The notes: generated by a model not told the origin, from the letters alone. Numbered from the stretch's first letter, positions 1 to 12,229 are shown. The stretch is DNA of 64,000 nucleotides from Melastoma dodecandrum (GCA_029817715.1 JARUPY010000154.1:399501-463500), one strand, 5' to 3'. A program made the numbers and translations.

Positions 1-117
1 CTCGCCGGGATGTAAAAAAAAAATGGAAGGATACAAAGCCCACGTGCGTTCTGTTCTTTTGGTTCCGTCGTTTGTTTTGTTAGAAGAAGAAAATACAGGA
101 AAAAGAACATCCGTGTT

Positions 118-190
118 AATGGGCTTATGGGCTTGTCTTGGGCTGGCCCAATATTTGTCAACTAGGATTTGACCAACCCCAGTATATATA
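118..190 (+). promoter_or_regulatory. Probable RPS29 core promoter
   Basis: Several GGGCTT/GGGCC/GGCCCA motifs lie between about 120 and 152, followed by a TATATATA box at 183-190. GGCCCA-type (site II) elements are typical of plant ribosomal-protein promoters. The start codon at 316 leaves a plausible 5' leader of about 100 nt. The transcription start is inferred, not seen. Confidence 0.6.
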
Positions 191-315
191 GCGGATCCCC
201 ACCCTTTCCCTTTCTTCTTGGGTAACAGTCGCCGCTTCCGTCCGCCGCTCTCTTCTAGGGTCTGTGCCAGCGCCGAAAAGGTTGAAGTTGTCTGAGGAGG
301 AAGAGGAGCAAAGGG

Positions 316-841
316 ATGGGGCACTCCAACATCTGGAATTCTCACCCAAAGAACTACGGGCCTGGCTCCCGCACTTGGTTCGTCCCCTTATCATATGTTC
401 TTCCCGCACAATCGGCGTTGATTTCATCTCTGTGCTTCTTGCTGAGTCCTGCCGTTTCAATAATTGGATGGGGAATTTATTTAATTGAATTGTTTAGGGA
501 AATTTTCGGATTGGCGATTTGGTTACTCTTTCTTGATTGGATTAGATTTGATCTGAGCTTCAGTGTCGTCCCGTCAAAAATTGACAATTGGTTGGAGTTG
601 GTTGCGTTTATGTTTATGATAAGTTTGGCTGTGGGGTTTTCAGCCGTGTGTGTGGGAACCCTCATGGGTTGATCAGGAAGTACGGACTCATGTGCTGCAG
701 ACAATGCTTCCGCAGCAATGCCAAGGAGATTGGCTTCATCAAGGTCACTTACTGTGTTCTGTTTTAGGTTGTGTATCGTATTGCTTTGCCGCCACAGGTT
801 TTTCTTATTTGTTGCCTTGGTTTCATCTGCAGTACCGCTGA
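316..841 (+). CDS. RPS29: 40S ribosomal protein S29 (uS14)
   Basis: Small zinc-binding protein of the 40S ribosomal subunit head, cytosolic. Three coding exons: 316-377, 644-743 and 833-841. The joined protein is 56 residues, the usual size for eukaryotic S29, and begins [15 protein letters not shown]. Four zinc-ligand cysteines are present as a CRVC pair and a CCRQC pair, and it ends GFIKYR. All junctions are GT-AG. The last coding exon is only 9 nt (Tyr-Arg-stop). Residue 20 is Trp-free in the family context: the first exon ends inside the Cys codon of CRVC (TG plus C), so reading straight through the donor gives a false Trp. Upstream GGCCCA motifs and a TATA box fit coordinated ribosomal-protein expression. 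Identification is secure. Confidence 0.95.
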
Positions 842-2991
842 AGAGCTTCCACTATTCTCTTGGATCAGTATCCATGCACGTGTCATTGCCTAACTAAGCT
901 TATGTAGGTCGTTGAAAGGAACTGAAAGACAATGCCATAAAACCCTTGATGTTTTATGAGACTACGGCTCTATTTTCTGTGGCTTGATGCCATATTGAAT
1001 TCGGGGTTTTGGTTTTTGCTATCTTATCTTATTTATCCCATTCATCTTTTGATTAGTCAGTCCCCCTTTTCATCATTTCTGTTATTTCTATCATTAATTC
1101 TATGAAGTTCTGGTGACATCCAAAAGTTGAGTTTCGACAAGTTACTTGGTATTTGTGCATTCCTTGATGATAATGGTGATTTCCCATGAAATGAACTTAT
1201 AAGATTGCCATCTTATCTCAATGTCACGTACTGTAAACTATCACAGTATAGTGGTAGCTTATCTTCTGTTCCAAAATTTAGTGGGTTGATTGTTGTTGAT
1301 TTTAGTCATTGTCTCGTTACAATCTTGTCCAGGAAATAATGTAAAAAGACAAAAACAAGTTAGAATGATCGAGTGGTATTCTTTCTTTAACCAATCTAAA
1401 ATTTACTGTATCTCTTTGCAGAGTTCTTGTAAGAGAAACTTAAACAAGTTAACCGTGGCATTTTTCTTGGGTCTAGTTGCTTGTTGTTATGGGCAAGCCG
1501 CACAGCCATTACTCTGTGGCCGGCCCGGTGCCGCCTCCCTCGCCTTCTCTTCCGCCCCCAGGAGTAGAAACTGTTCAGCAATCAAAAGTCTTTAGCCCAT
1601 TTCATGCCTATATGGTGAATGCATAGATTTAATACCCGGGACACGTGCACATTGAGTGTCTCCCCTTGTTATTGTAGGCTTTGGTCCCAGAGGCTCTCGT
1701 CTCATCTCATTCATTCTATATTTAGCTAGCTGATGCTGATGGATGATCATTACCCCATGAAATTGACTCGTCAGATATTACTGAATACCGAAACCTTGTT
1801 GTGGGTGCTTGCCTTCTATTCCAGAACTCAGAGAGGGGGGTTGGGGGGGGCGGGGGAGGGCTTGGGGTGATTAGCCAAGCCCATCATTGAATCTCAAATT
1901 GGGTCCCCTCTGCCTATCCCAAGTTCATAGACATGTCGTAATGGTACTGGTGTTGCTAGCCTTGTGGTTCAAATCAATCCATCCTTACCAAGGAGTAAAG
2001 TCTGTACATTACATTTAATTAACCCCACCTGATGGTCTGCCGCATTGTGATTCCCTTGCCTTGCTTTCTGTTGCAGTGAAGTAAACTCTTCCTTGGTGTT
2101 TTGAAGCCACGGTAAGATCGAGAGCAAGAAGAGGCTTCCCATCCCAAACTCATGATGCTTGGAAGACTTATTTTCGCTACAAATAGACTGAAGTCATGGT
2201 TCACTTCATACATTTATGATATACAACACAATACAAGGGATGTAAATAAATGTATCGAGTCGAATTGGGTTTGCTGTAAGAAATCAAAGAATACATGGGA
2301 CCGGGGGTTGTTTTCTTCACTAGTCATATGGTGCTAATTATTATTTATTAAATTTTTTTTAAACACAGTTTGTTAACACTGAAGATGTCATTAGGTTAAG
2401 GACAAGCATGTGTCAACGGGTACGGGCAGATGAAACACTCACATCATCCCAAAACTAAAAACAAAAAAAATATAAAAATTAAAGGACAACCGACAGTTGC
2501 CTAGGAAAGTAACTTATTTTATTGTATTTCCTGGTTTTGTTGTCCCCTTTCAAGAGCAAAAAAAAAAATATAGCCATTGTCTAAATATGGTGACATGATT
2601 TATGTACAATAAATCATGAAATGGGAAAGAAAAAATCGAAGGGAAAAAGAAATATAAAGCCCTTTGCTTTTTTTTTGTTTATTTTATTTTTTTACCTTTC
2701 GCGAACTTCACAAAACTTACTTCCGTCTTTCTTCTTTTCTATGAAATCTTTCTCCTAAAACCACTGCCGAATTGTAGCTCAAGCAGTTGAAAAATGCTGC
2801 CAATTCCACAGCACAAGCACTCCCCAAGATTCCTCCTTTCTTGATCCCACCGGATCATAAATGTCCCTGCTTTCTGGGTTTTCCCTTCAGTGAGATACCC
2901 AGAATCAGCAATGTGAGGAAACGCCTCCGGACTTCGTCGAAGGTTGTCGGGGTTTTTGGTTTCTTTTTGTCTTCTTTTTTTTTTGGCGAGG
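842..2991. other. Intergenic region with one possible small ORF
   Basis: About 2.1 kb between RPS29 and the QWRF gene. It will include the RPS29 3' UTR and the QWRF promoter and leader. A G-rich tract lies near 1836-1862. No transposon ends, RNA genes or conserved coding exons were recognised, apart from the GC-rich small ORF listed at 1489-1626. Confidence 0.5.
1489..1626 (+). CDS. Possible small proline-rich ORF (45 aa)
   Basis: A 45-codon ORF starting MGKPHSHYSVAGPVPPPSP stands out because its first 90 bases are clearly GC-richer than the AT-rich flanks and encode a Pro/Ser-rich stretch. An acceptor-like pyrimidine run ending in cag lies upstream near 1420. I do not recognise a family. 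It could be a short exon of an unrecognised gene, a processed fragment or chance. Treat as a lead only. Confidence 0.25.
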   Translation: MGKPHSHYSVAGPVPPPSPSLPPPGVETVQQSKVFSPFHAYMVNA

Positions 2992-5722
2992 ATGGTGGCC
3001 GCCGTGTCCGAATCTGTCAATGGTGGTAGCAATCACGTCGATGGAAAGCCCTCTGGTTCTCCCTCGGTTCAGGGGAAGAGCCCAGATGCCAATACGAGGA
3101 AACCTAGGGCCAAGCGCGTGGCTTCCCGGTACCTCTCCCCCTCGCCATCTACTTCGGCTTCCACGGCGACTACAGTGACGAGCAACGGGACTGCGTTGAC
3201 GTCGTCGTCCTCGGGTTCTTCTACTGCCAGGCGATTCGGGTCGCCCTTGCCGGCTATTAAGAGGTCGCAGTCAGCCGATCGCCGGAGGCCAGGATACAAT
3301 GCCAACACGGGAAGCGAGCTGTCTGCCTCGGCGAAGTTTTTGGTGTCCTCGGCAAAGGGGTCGGTTTCGACTTCGACCAGGAGTTTGTCGGTTTCTTTCC
3401 AGGGCGAGAGCTTTTCGCTCCCTATAAGTAGGGAGAAGGCTGCTAATAATGTGGGAATTTCGAGAAAGGCGACGCCTGAGAGAAAGAGAGTAGCTGCCCC
3501 GCCAGCAGTGGCTCGAGATCTGAGCGATAGCGCCAAACTTATGGATCGGCATCGATGGCCAGGGAGTGCTCGGCAGGAGAATTCAGGTGAGTATGCTAGC
3601 CCAATCACTAGAAGTTTCGATTGGGTTGACAGTGGTGTCTTGGATGATAATTCGTGTGGATCTGGCCATATGGGTAGTTTCCTGGGTCAAATTGTGAGTG
3701 AGGATAGTCAGAGGGTCTCATTTGAAACAAGATTGAACATGGATTTGGGTAGAGTAGAATCAGCTCGTGAAGTTGGAGCAGCCCGGAAGATGGAAAGCCG
3801 GTTTCTGAACGAGTCATGCGGAACACTGGCATCTGAGTTGGCTGCTTCGGATACAGATAGTGTGTCCTCTGGCTGTACTTCTGGTATGCAGGAAATTAAT
3901 CCTAGTAGTATCAGCGAAATTTCCCGTTCGAGAAGTTTGCCACGTGGAATTGCCATGTCTGCGAGGTTTTGGCAAGAGACGAATAGTCGGTTAAGACGGT
4001 TACAAGATCCAGGATCACCATCATCAATGAGTCCCGGATCGAGGATTTCATTGGTTGGCAAATCTGGTCCGTCTAAAAGGTTTAGCTCTGAAGGTTCTTT
4101 ATCAGCTCCCCGAAGTTTCCCTTCGCCTACGAGGGGACCCACGCGACCCGCTTCGCCCGGCAAGTCTTGGGCTTCAGCGATTACGTCACCATTAAGGGGG
4201 ATGCTAAGTCCTTCTAGAATTCGACCTGGAACAGGGGGAAGCGGTAATGCTGCTGTTAATTCGCCATCGATCCTTAGTTTTGCAGTAGATATTCGAAGAG
4301 GGAAAGTTGGAGAGGATCGTATTGACGATGCGCACAGGTTGAGGCTTTTATATAACTGTTACTTGCTATGGCGCTTTGTGAACGCGAGGGCGGATGCCAC
4401 TTTCATGGTCCAAACACAAAATGTGGAGGTACTAGGGTGTCTTATAGATATCCTTCTCGCATTACTTGCTATTTGAGTATGGAATGGTTTCCATTCCATG
4501 CGCTGAAAATCTATAATTCCGTTTTGGCATCAGAATCTAGGAAGATCTCTGCTTTTGGTTGATACTTGCCTTTTGGGGTGAATTCCTTTCGTTAATTCTC
4601 TATCTATGTTGCATTTGGAATTATGTGTGCATCCAATATATGGGTTACTGGGACCTACAGATACCCGGGTGATTTTATATTTAGCAGGCTCTTACCCCAG
4701 TTCCACTTGTTCTTTTTCCTTCCCAGAAAACTTTGTGGGGAACATGGATCACGATATCGGAGCTTCGACATTCTGTTGCTATTAAGAGAATGAAGTTACT
4801 CTTACTGAGACGGAGATTAACCTTGGCTTCCATATTGAAGGGGCAGGTAAAAGTTTTGCCATCGGCTGCAGGCATGCCTCTGTATCACCGACCGTTTTAT
4901 ATTTACCTTGAATATTCAAGATATGAGTTGTTGAGACAGAGGTTTATGGTTCATGACTTTTGTTGGCTCCACTATCTTTTACCCTCCAATGACATTGTAG
5001 ATCTTGATAGAAAGTTTTCCTTTTGAAACCCAGATAAACTATTTGGAAGATTGGTCTGAATTGGAAGTAGATCATGTGAGTTCTCTAGCAGGAGCTAATG
5101 AAGCTCTTAAGGCCAGTACCCTTCGGCTACCTGTTATCGAGAATGCAGTAGTAAGTACCTCAATTCTGTTCAAAGATCTTACGGCTAGTTTGTCCATCAT
5201 TTTCCTTTTTTTTACTGATTTCCTGGAACTGGAATATGTTGCATTTGAATTGTTCAGGTGAATATGCAGCATCTGAAAAATGTAATGGGCTCGGCTGTTG
5301 ACATGATGCAAGGAACGGCATCTTCAGTATGTTCCCTTTCATCGAAGGTAACCCGGTCGCCCATGTTAGGCATGACTACTCATTCGAAGAATTGCTTATG
5401 ATTCTTTGGCCACTTCCCATTGAAAAGTCATTTGTTGATCCCCCTACAGGCGGTGGAAATGAACTCCCTGGTTGCTGAACTCGCTGATGTAATTTCGAAA
5501 GAATGCTTCTTTCTTGACCACTGCAAACAACTGCTGTCTGCACTAACTGCAATGCGGGTAAATGACCTTAAACCATACCCGGTGTGCGCTCATCTGCTTA
5601 CTCACCCTGCTCTTAATTACCCCTTTTCCTCGCAGGTAAACGACTGTAGCTTGAGGACACAAATACTACAACTGAACCGGCCGCCATCGACCAGGACTAG
5701 CCGGGCGTCACATATTCAGTAA
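2992..5722 (+). CDS. QWRF2: QWRF motif-containing protein (QWRF2/SCO3-like)
   Basis: Plant-specific microtubule-associated protein; relatives include the augmin subunit AUG8 and SNOWY COTYLEDON3. Six coding exons: 2992-4428, 4727-4846, 5034-5150, 5258-5347, 5450-5557 and 5636-5722, all GT-AG and phase 0, giving 652 residues, normal for the family. Residues 1-450 are a basic, Ser/Pro-rich low-complexity region with RYLSPSPS near the start, as in the family. The C-terminal helical domain (about 450-650) includes TISELRHSV, LLLLRRRLTLASILKGQ and EALKASTLRLPV. Start 2992 is chosen because the family begins MVAAVS-like; an in-frame ATG at 2944 adds an unrelated hydrophobic stretch. Odd: the signature tetrapeptide reads LWRF (codon CTA, residue 459) rather than QWRF, and the usual Arg three residues earlier is Cys. 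Confidence 0.9.
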
Positions 5723-6168
5723 CCGATTCCCTCCCTGACGAATTACCGGACGTAACAACACACATTCTAACAAATTCATTCCTTCCTCGACATGCTTGTG
5801 GCCTCATAAGGGGAGATAGCTTATCGGCAAAGCCTCTTCTATTTTCCAGTTCCTCATTTGCTTGTGTACAGATGAGCTCGTCTTCATCGTCCGAAAAATG
5901 GTAAAAGAGGAAAGGGAATGCTTTTGTAAATGACTGTTGATGGGTCACAGACTCGATCATTACAGAAATTTCGTGAACTAGTAGAAAGTAATTTAGTAAT
6001 ACCAAATTTATGGAATGTGCAATTCAAGGCCCATATAAATTGGCCCAGCTAAATTGGCCCAATAAGACAGACCGCAGAAACCTCAGCCTCAGACGTCTCT
6101 CACTTCGTCGTCGTCTTCTTGATTTCGACATCCGGAGAGAGTGCGGAAGAGGAGGAAGATTCCCGACG

Positions 6169-8388
6169 ATGGCAACGAGCGTGGCGGTGTCGTCGACAGC
6201 ATCAACGGAGTTCGCTTCCAGAAGCTTCCTCTCGAGCTCCAGTTCCTTGCGTGGCGCGAAGCTGATCGTTCCTTCCGCGAGGTGGAGGAGTCGGAGGTCG
6301 AGCAACGGGAGGTTCTGCCTTAGGGCTTCTTCCTTCGAGCATATACCGAAGCAGTTCAGGCAGGAGAACCTTAAGGAGGGCCGTGGGTGATTCGAATTTG
6401 AATCTCTAGTTTCCCTGCCGATTGAGTTTGTTAGCGGTCCGTTTAGGATGTCGATTCTATGTACCGGTTGGTCCTGTTTTGTAGTGGCGGAGAACTTCAA
6501 GAATGTCCCGCGGTATCTGTACGGCCTCTCTCCTTCACAAATGGATATGTTCATGACCGAAGACAATCCTGTTCGCCGGCAGTCGGAGAAAGTTACGGAG
6601 GTAAATCCATTATTATTGTTGCCTCGATTATCGGTATGTATGAAATTCTCGGTTGGCTTGAATGGAATGGAGATTTGGATTTTATTTTTCTTGATGTCAT
6701 CGGAAATCGTAGGAGAGCATTTCTTCTGCCAGAAACTATTTGGATAATGGAGGCATGTGGAGCATGTCCGGAGCTACTGACAGGGGTCCTTCCAAGTACA
6801 GCATGAGCGTCAGTATGTACAGAGGAGGTGGTAGAGGGGGTGGGAGGCCTAGGACTGCTCCTCCTGATCTGCCGTCTCTGCTCTTAGACGCCCGTATATG
6901 CTACCTGGGGATGCCTGTGAGTTATTTTACTCCTCTTGTTGGTGGAAGTGTTTACTTACACTGTTTGAAAAAAAATCTTGATGCCTTCTGTTCAATTGAT
7001 GCAGATTGTACCTGCGGTGACCGAGCTCCTGGTAGCTCAATTTATGTGGCTGGATTATGATAATCCTTCGAAACCCATTTACTTGTATATCAACTCATCT
7101 GGAACACAGGTGCTTTGCGTCTTTCCATTGGTTTTGTGCCCTTCCCTTTCTTATTCGACACTTCCTCCAACAATTGTCCTGTGGAAGCAAGATTTGTTTT
7201 CCATCCGGAGAGGACTTTAATTCTTTTCATGTAATTTTTTATGGTGATAAGAATGAGAAGATGGAGACTGTTGGATCTGAAACTGAAGCTTATGCTATTG
7301 CTGACACTATGGCTGTGAGTGTCATTCCACTTACTATCACAGACATCTGCTCTGGTTGAAAGTTGTATTCATATTTAGTAATTTATCAATTTGTACCTGC
7401 TTATGTACTTGCTTTGACATGCTATGCACTATAATCTGTTGCCTTCTCTTTGTAGTACTGTAAATCAGACGTTTACACTGTAAACTGTGGAATGGCTTAT
7501 GGCCAAGCTGCCATGCTGCTATCGCTTGGAACTAAGGGTCAACGTGCTCTACAGCCAAACTCTTCTAGTATGGATATCTTTCTTGTCTAATTGTCGAACA
7601 CTAGAAATTTTTCAACTGATGTTTTTTCAGATGCTTACAGATACATTCTGAACTGTATTCATCTGTGGTCTTATGTTCGGTTAACGTAACGTGTTGCCTA
7701 GTTCTGTACATCTGACAGAGCAGCATTCTTTTCTGGCATCTTATGTTTTCAATACGTCGTAGGAAGAACGGTCCAGTATTGGCAGAAACACAATATGCCT
7801 GTTTGAAATATAGTATTCTAATTTTTACCATTTTTAAAACTGTTACTATTTCATGTAACAATCTGAAGGCAATTGATCATGACTCGATTTATTTACTTCA
7901 ATTTACAGCCAAGTTGTACTTGCCAAAAGTGAGTAGATCAAGTGGTGCTGCCATTGACATGTGGATTAAGGTATTCCTTTCTTCTCTATATCTTTCACTT
8001 TTTGTATGCTCGTCGAACTTGATGTAACAATCTGTGTTTCAGGCCAAAGAACTTGAGGCAAATACGGAATACTACTTAGAGCTGCTAGCGAAAGGAACTG
8101 GTAAGCCAAAGGAAGAAATTGAGAAGGATGTGCAGCGGCCAAAATACTTCCGAGCGCAAGAAGCTATTGATTATGGGTTGGCAGATAAAATTATCAACTC
8201 AAGGGATGCGGCATTCGAGAAGAGGGTACATTTCTCCATCACCATTCATCCCTTGTACTGTTTGGTCATCCAAATTCTGACCTCGAGGCCATTGCCTACA
8301 GAACTATGACGAAATGCTTGCCCAATCAAAAGCCATGAGGAAAGGCGCCGGCACTGGTCCATTGGCTGCACCATCTGGATTTAGGTGA
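6169..8388 (+). CDS. CLPR1: Plastid ClpP-related non-catalytic subunit ClpR1
   Basis: Core subunit of the ClpPR protease in the chloroplast stroma; it builds the R-ring but does not cut peptides. Nine exons: 6169-6382, 6485-6600, 6713-6916, 7005-7109, 7252-7314, 7456-7567, 7909-7970, 8043-8225, 8302-8388, giving 381 residues. The first ~60 residues are Ser/Arg-rich, as expected of a transit peptide. Diagnostic segments are FKNVPRYLYGLSPSQMDMFM, a Gly-rich loop, RTAPPDLPSLLLDARICYLG and KLYLPKVSRSSGAAIDMWIK. At the ClpP nucleophile position the sequence is GMAYGQAA (about residues 246-253), with Gly in place of Ser, as in known ClpR proteins. It lies 450 bp after the QWRF gene on the same strand and tail-to-tail with BUB3. 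Identification is secure. Confidence 0.95.
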
Positions 8389-8830
8389 AGAATTCGAAAC
8401 CTGCAATGATGCAAAACGGACTTGCCACAGCTCGACCTAGATCTTCCTCTTAAGTTTATTGTTAGTGTACAAAAGTAATATGATGGATGACTTGGCCATG
8501 GCTTATCATGCTTAATTAAGACATCATACTGCTGCCAGTTGAACTTCTTGCATGTCGCATCGTTCGTGGGGATGGATTACCCACATGTTTGTAAGGATTT
8601 GATGGAAATGCATAATACTTTTAGAGATCGTTTCAAGTGACTTACACTTTGATTGCTCATCAATAGTGTGATTCACCTTATCACACCAGCCGTATCTCTC
8701 AGCATGGCTAAAGCTGGGTTTGCAAAGCCAAAACAATACTGGAGACATTGTGCAAACCAGAAGATTACATAATCACTGCGTAAGAAAGGTACTGAACAAA
8801 ACACATGATCGGATATGTCCAGAATGTTGC

Positions 8831-10491
8831 TCATGCTGGAGGATTGGGGAGGACTTTCGGCTTCGGTTTCACTTCTATCTCATTTATGCTTCTAACAAAA
8901 ATGCTGTCAGGTTCATGCCTGCACCAAGAGACAGCTATATAAGGCCTGCTCGCATGAGAGACCAAGCATGAGAACAGAGGGCAAGGAAAACGCACGCTTT
9001 TTCTCCTTCTTCGTAGGTGTAGCTTGATGCCACAGCCAATAGGCGTCCATCCCGGCTAAAAGATAGTGCTGCTATGCTTGTCGGGTACTTGGAGTACTGC
9101 AAAACCCACGAATTAGCAATGCTATATATATTCAAAGTGAATCGGAAGGGATCATATTGAACAGATCAAGGCATGCCTGATAGAGCCTCTTCTTGTTATT
9201 TCCATCCCACACGTTCACAAAACCGTCACAGCCTCCAGTTGCAAACGTACCGTAACTATAAAACGAGCAGGCCGGCATGTGCATGAGATTGCATGACAGG
9301 CATAAATCATTGTGTAATCCAGTGATTAAAAAGTCCCCCTTACATTGGGTGGAAGGCGATGGCATTAACTGGATATACAATGTCCCTTCCGGCCTCCGAC
9401 TTCCGATGACATTTGAATGCATATCTGACGAACAACATCACCAATTTTTAAAATCAAAGAATAAATGATTGAAGAGCACATTGTATCTTGCTACATATAA
9501 AGGCCGAGAGGATAGATAATCGCCTACTTTTTAGCCTGACTAGCTTCAGAGAGGTCAAAAAATTCCATTGCAACTCTTCCTTCAACAGAGCTAAGCGCAT
9601 AGCCTGAATATTTGGACACAGAAACGACGACACACGGCTATAACAAGAGAAATCCATCAAGATTAAACATACAAAGCAAGCAACCCAGTCATTAAAGGCG
9701 AAAGAGTTTCACCTGTTCCATTAGGGTAACAACGCACGCATCTGGTTTGATACTTCAGCGAGGACTCCCTTCGTTGCTCCGGCTGTGACATATTCCTCAA
9801 ATCATATATGTTTACATGTCTTCCGGCTGTTGCTACCACGAGGCGGTGTCCAACCAACGATATTGAGTAGACCCGTTCGGGTTGCGGGTATGTCACGACA
9901 AGAGTTGCATTCTGTGCGCTGACACCTCTAGGATCCCAACATTTTATTGTCTTATCCCAACTACCAGTGATTACTTGTCCTGCAGTTCAATATCCGATTT
10001 TTATCGGCATAATCCTGCAATATACCACATCTAAGGTTTCCGAACTGCCACGGATAGAGCAAGCATCAAACCTGTGGAATATGAGTACTCGATGCAACGA
10101 ACAGGTGCATCATGCTTCCCGATCAAATCCTCCTTACCATGACTGAACACAAGCCTAAATAGAAGAAGATAACAACGATGACAGCTTCAATCGAGCGCTC
10201 AAAATCCAAGGCAAGGAAAGCCACAGAGAGAAAATAAAAATTAAAGCAAACCGACCTACGGACGGAGTAATCAGCGCAGGCACTGAAGCCGGAGGAGTCA
10301 TCGTGGAAGCAGCAGTCGAGGACGGGACCACCATGGAGGAACTCGCCACGGAGCACGTCAGTGGCCGCGTCGTAGAGCCGGACGGTCTTGTCCCAGGAGG
10401 AGACGAGAAGGTGATCGGAGTGGTTGGAGAAGCGGAGGTTAGAGACGCCGTCGGAGGGGGGATCGGAGAGCTGCCGGCCGTGGGACTGCAT
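8831..10491 (-). CDS. BUB3: Mitotic checkpoint protein BUB3 (BUB3.1/3.2 type)
   Basis: WD40 protein of the spindle assembly checkpoint that acts at kinetochores with BUBR1/MAD3-type partners. Eight exons on the minus strand: 10256-10491, 10072-10154, 9713-9979, 9528-9603, 9344-9424, 9177-9255, 8996-9096 and 8831-8918, giving 336 residues, close to Arabidopsis BUB3.1. Visible motifs include [46 protein letters not shown] and [15 protein letters not shown], consistent with a seven-bladed propeller. The last exon encodes [10 protein letters not shown] and ends PNPPA; without it the protein would seem truncated after EEGEK. One intron (9097-9176) has a GC donor (CAG|GCATGC) instead of GT; all other junctions are GT-AG. 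BUB3.3-type divergence is absent. Confidence 0.93.
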
Positions 10492-10744
10492 CGGCGCCGT
10501 TGAACGGGGACCTCGTCAGGAGTGTCGGCCAGTTAGGGCTGGGAAAGGGCGGGGGCGGGGGGGAACTGGAGGTGTGTGGATCGAGTTTCTCTGATCCGTC
10601 GGTAAAAGCGGGTTTTGAATTTCGAACGGCCGACAGCGGATGTAAGAAGAAGAAACCTCGTGGAATCCAATTGCCAGGCAGGCCCACTCGATCGCTCTCC
10701 CCGCAAAGGTAACAACACAATGTGCCTGAGGATTTTTGTAGAAC

Positions 10745-10812
10745 CGAGGACATAGCGGTTAAAGGGCCGGGCCGAAAGCTCTAACCAACTGAGCTGCCCC
10801 ATCTTCTGAGAT
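10745..10812 (-). pseudogene. tRNA-like relic (5' half)
   Basis: On the minus strand GGGGCAGCTCAGTTGGTTAG, followed by AGC, makes a good D-arm and A box. No proper anticodon stem or T-arm follows: GGTTC is present but the T-loop is broken (TACAAAAATCC). This looks like a decayed tRNA or a tRNA-derived repeat head just upstream of BUB3. Confidence 0.4.
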
Positions 10813-10941
10813 GAGCTTTTTGTAGAAAAATAATTTATTTTTAGGGGTTTAGGGTTTTTGGGTGGCGGATCCCCATATTTCTTCCTCCCCCACTCCCTTT
10901 CCCCCGCTAACGGATTCGTTTAGGTCTGTGGAGGGGGGAAT

Positions 10942-12229
10942 ATGGCGTTGAGGAGGATTGCGTTGGCGGCGAGATCGCTTTCCACGTCGACGGTTTCTTC
11001 CCAATTTCCCGCCTCGTTGGCTGCGGCTGCTGCGGAGGCCGCCAAGAACAAGCCCGCACCTATCCCTTCCGATACTCTCTTCGTGTCCGGTAAGGATCGT
11101 GCCTTTTTCGGTGGGGAGGTCTTCTGATTTGTTGGTTTGTTTGTGGGTGTTTATCTGAGAGTGATTCTTTGCAGGGTTGAACAAGAGAACGTCGAACGAG
11201 AAGCTCCACGAGGCGTTTTCACAGTTCGGGAATGTCGTCCATGGTGAGTTCTAGGGGACGTTGCTTTATTGCTTTGGGTTTGGATTTGTTTTGGACGTGT
11301 GGGTGGAATGTGCGACTCTAGATATGATGGGAGCTTTTACCTTGCTAAGCAGAGTCCAATGAGTTGAAAGTTTGTTTGAGATGTACGGAGAATTGAAGCA
11401 TGTGATTGTGATCTTTTCGGAGTTGCTTACCAGGTGTTCCCTCTAGTTGTCAATATAGTTCTTTTCTCTTGTTTGGTTGATCCCTGTAAGTGGAAATGAC
11501 TTGGAGGGAAGAGTCCTGTTTGGTGATTAATTAGGCCCCAGTTTAGTTCTACTTGCCTTGATTTCTTTTGTTCTTGGATTTCACCTGGATATTCATTTAG
11601 CGAAGGACAAAATCTCTACCATGTTTTTTCTGTCGGTTGTATTGTGACACAGGAAATTTTCTCGCTTCACACTCAAAGCGAATTGTTTATGAACTGTCAC
11701 TTGGAAGTGGCATTAAACCATGTTGTCACACAAGATTGCTTGATAACCTGGGATTTGAAAAGAAAATGCATTAATTAAGTGTACAATTTCTTCTTGTGTT
11801 TTTTTTAGGCCAAGGTGATGATTGTTTGACTTGATTATCTTGTTGGCCTCAGCTAGGGTTGTTACTGATCGTAATAATGGATACTCCAAAGGATTCGGGT
11901 TCGTCAAGTATGCCACGGTTGAGGAGGCGGGAAAGGGGATAGAAGGGATGGATGCAAAGGTACTTTAACGTGAATGATTATAGTGCTGTGTGAATGATTG
12001 TAGTGCTGTGTGAATGATTATAGTGCCGTTGACAATGGGTCAGGTTTCATCGTTATATGTAATGGCGGCCTACATCTGCAGTCTCACCACTGATCGCATG
12101 ATTCTCCCTTGTTGTATTTGAACGTCACAGTTTTTGGACGGCTGGGTGATATTTGCTGAGTATGCACGGCCAAGACCGCCCCCAGGGCAGACTCCTCCTC
12201 AAGGCATAGATGCTACCAGGAGATGGTGA
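10942..12229 (+). CDS. Small organelle RRM-domain RNA-binding protein (ORRM2-like)
   Basis: Single-RRM protein probably imported into mitochondria, resembling organelle RRM proteins used in C-to-U RNA editing. Four exons: 10942-11089, 11175-11243, 11853-11959 and 12131-12229, giving 140 residues. Residues 1-35 (MALRRIALAARSLSTSTVSS) are Arg/Ser-rich and lack acids, a typical mitochondrial presequence. The RRM follows: DTLFVSG is RNP2-like and KGFGFVKY is the RNP1 octamer with both aromatic residues. The tail FLDGWVIFAEYARPRPPPGQ matches the ORRM2-type C-terminus. It is divergent from BUB3 with about 450 bp between start codons. The GRP2/RBP-type mitochondrial glycine-rich protein is the alternative, but there is no glycine-rich tail. 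Confidence 0.82.

Noticed and set aside
3069..3608. 179-codon minus-strand ORF
   Set aside because: Antisense shadow of QWRF2 exon 1, with no family resemblance.
8935..9135. BUB3 apparently ending in [12 protein letters not shown]
   Set aside because: This is intron read-through; a GT donor after EEGEKA and an acceptor at 8,919 lead to the conserved last exon.
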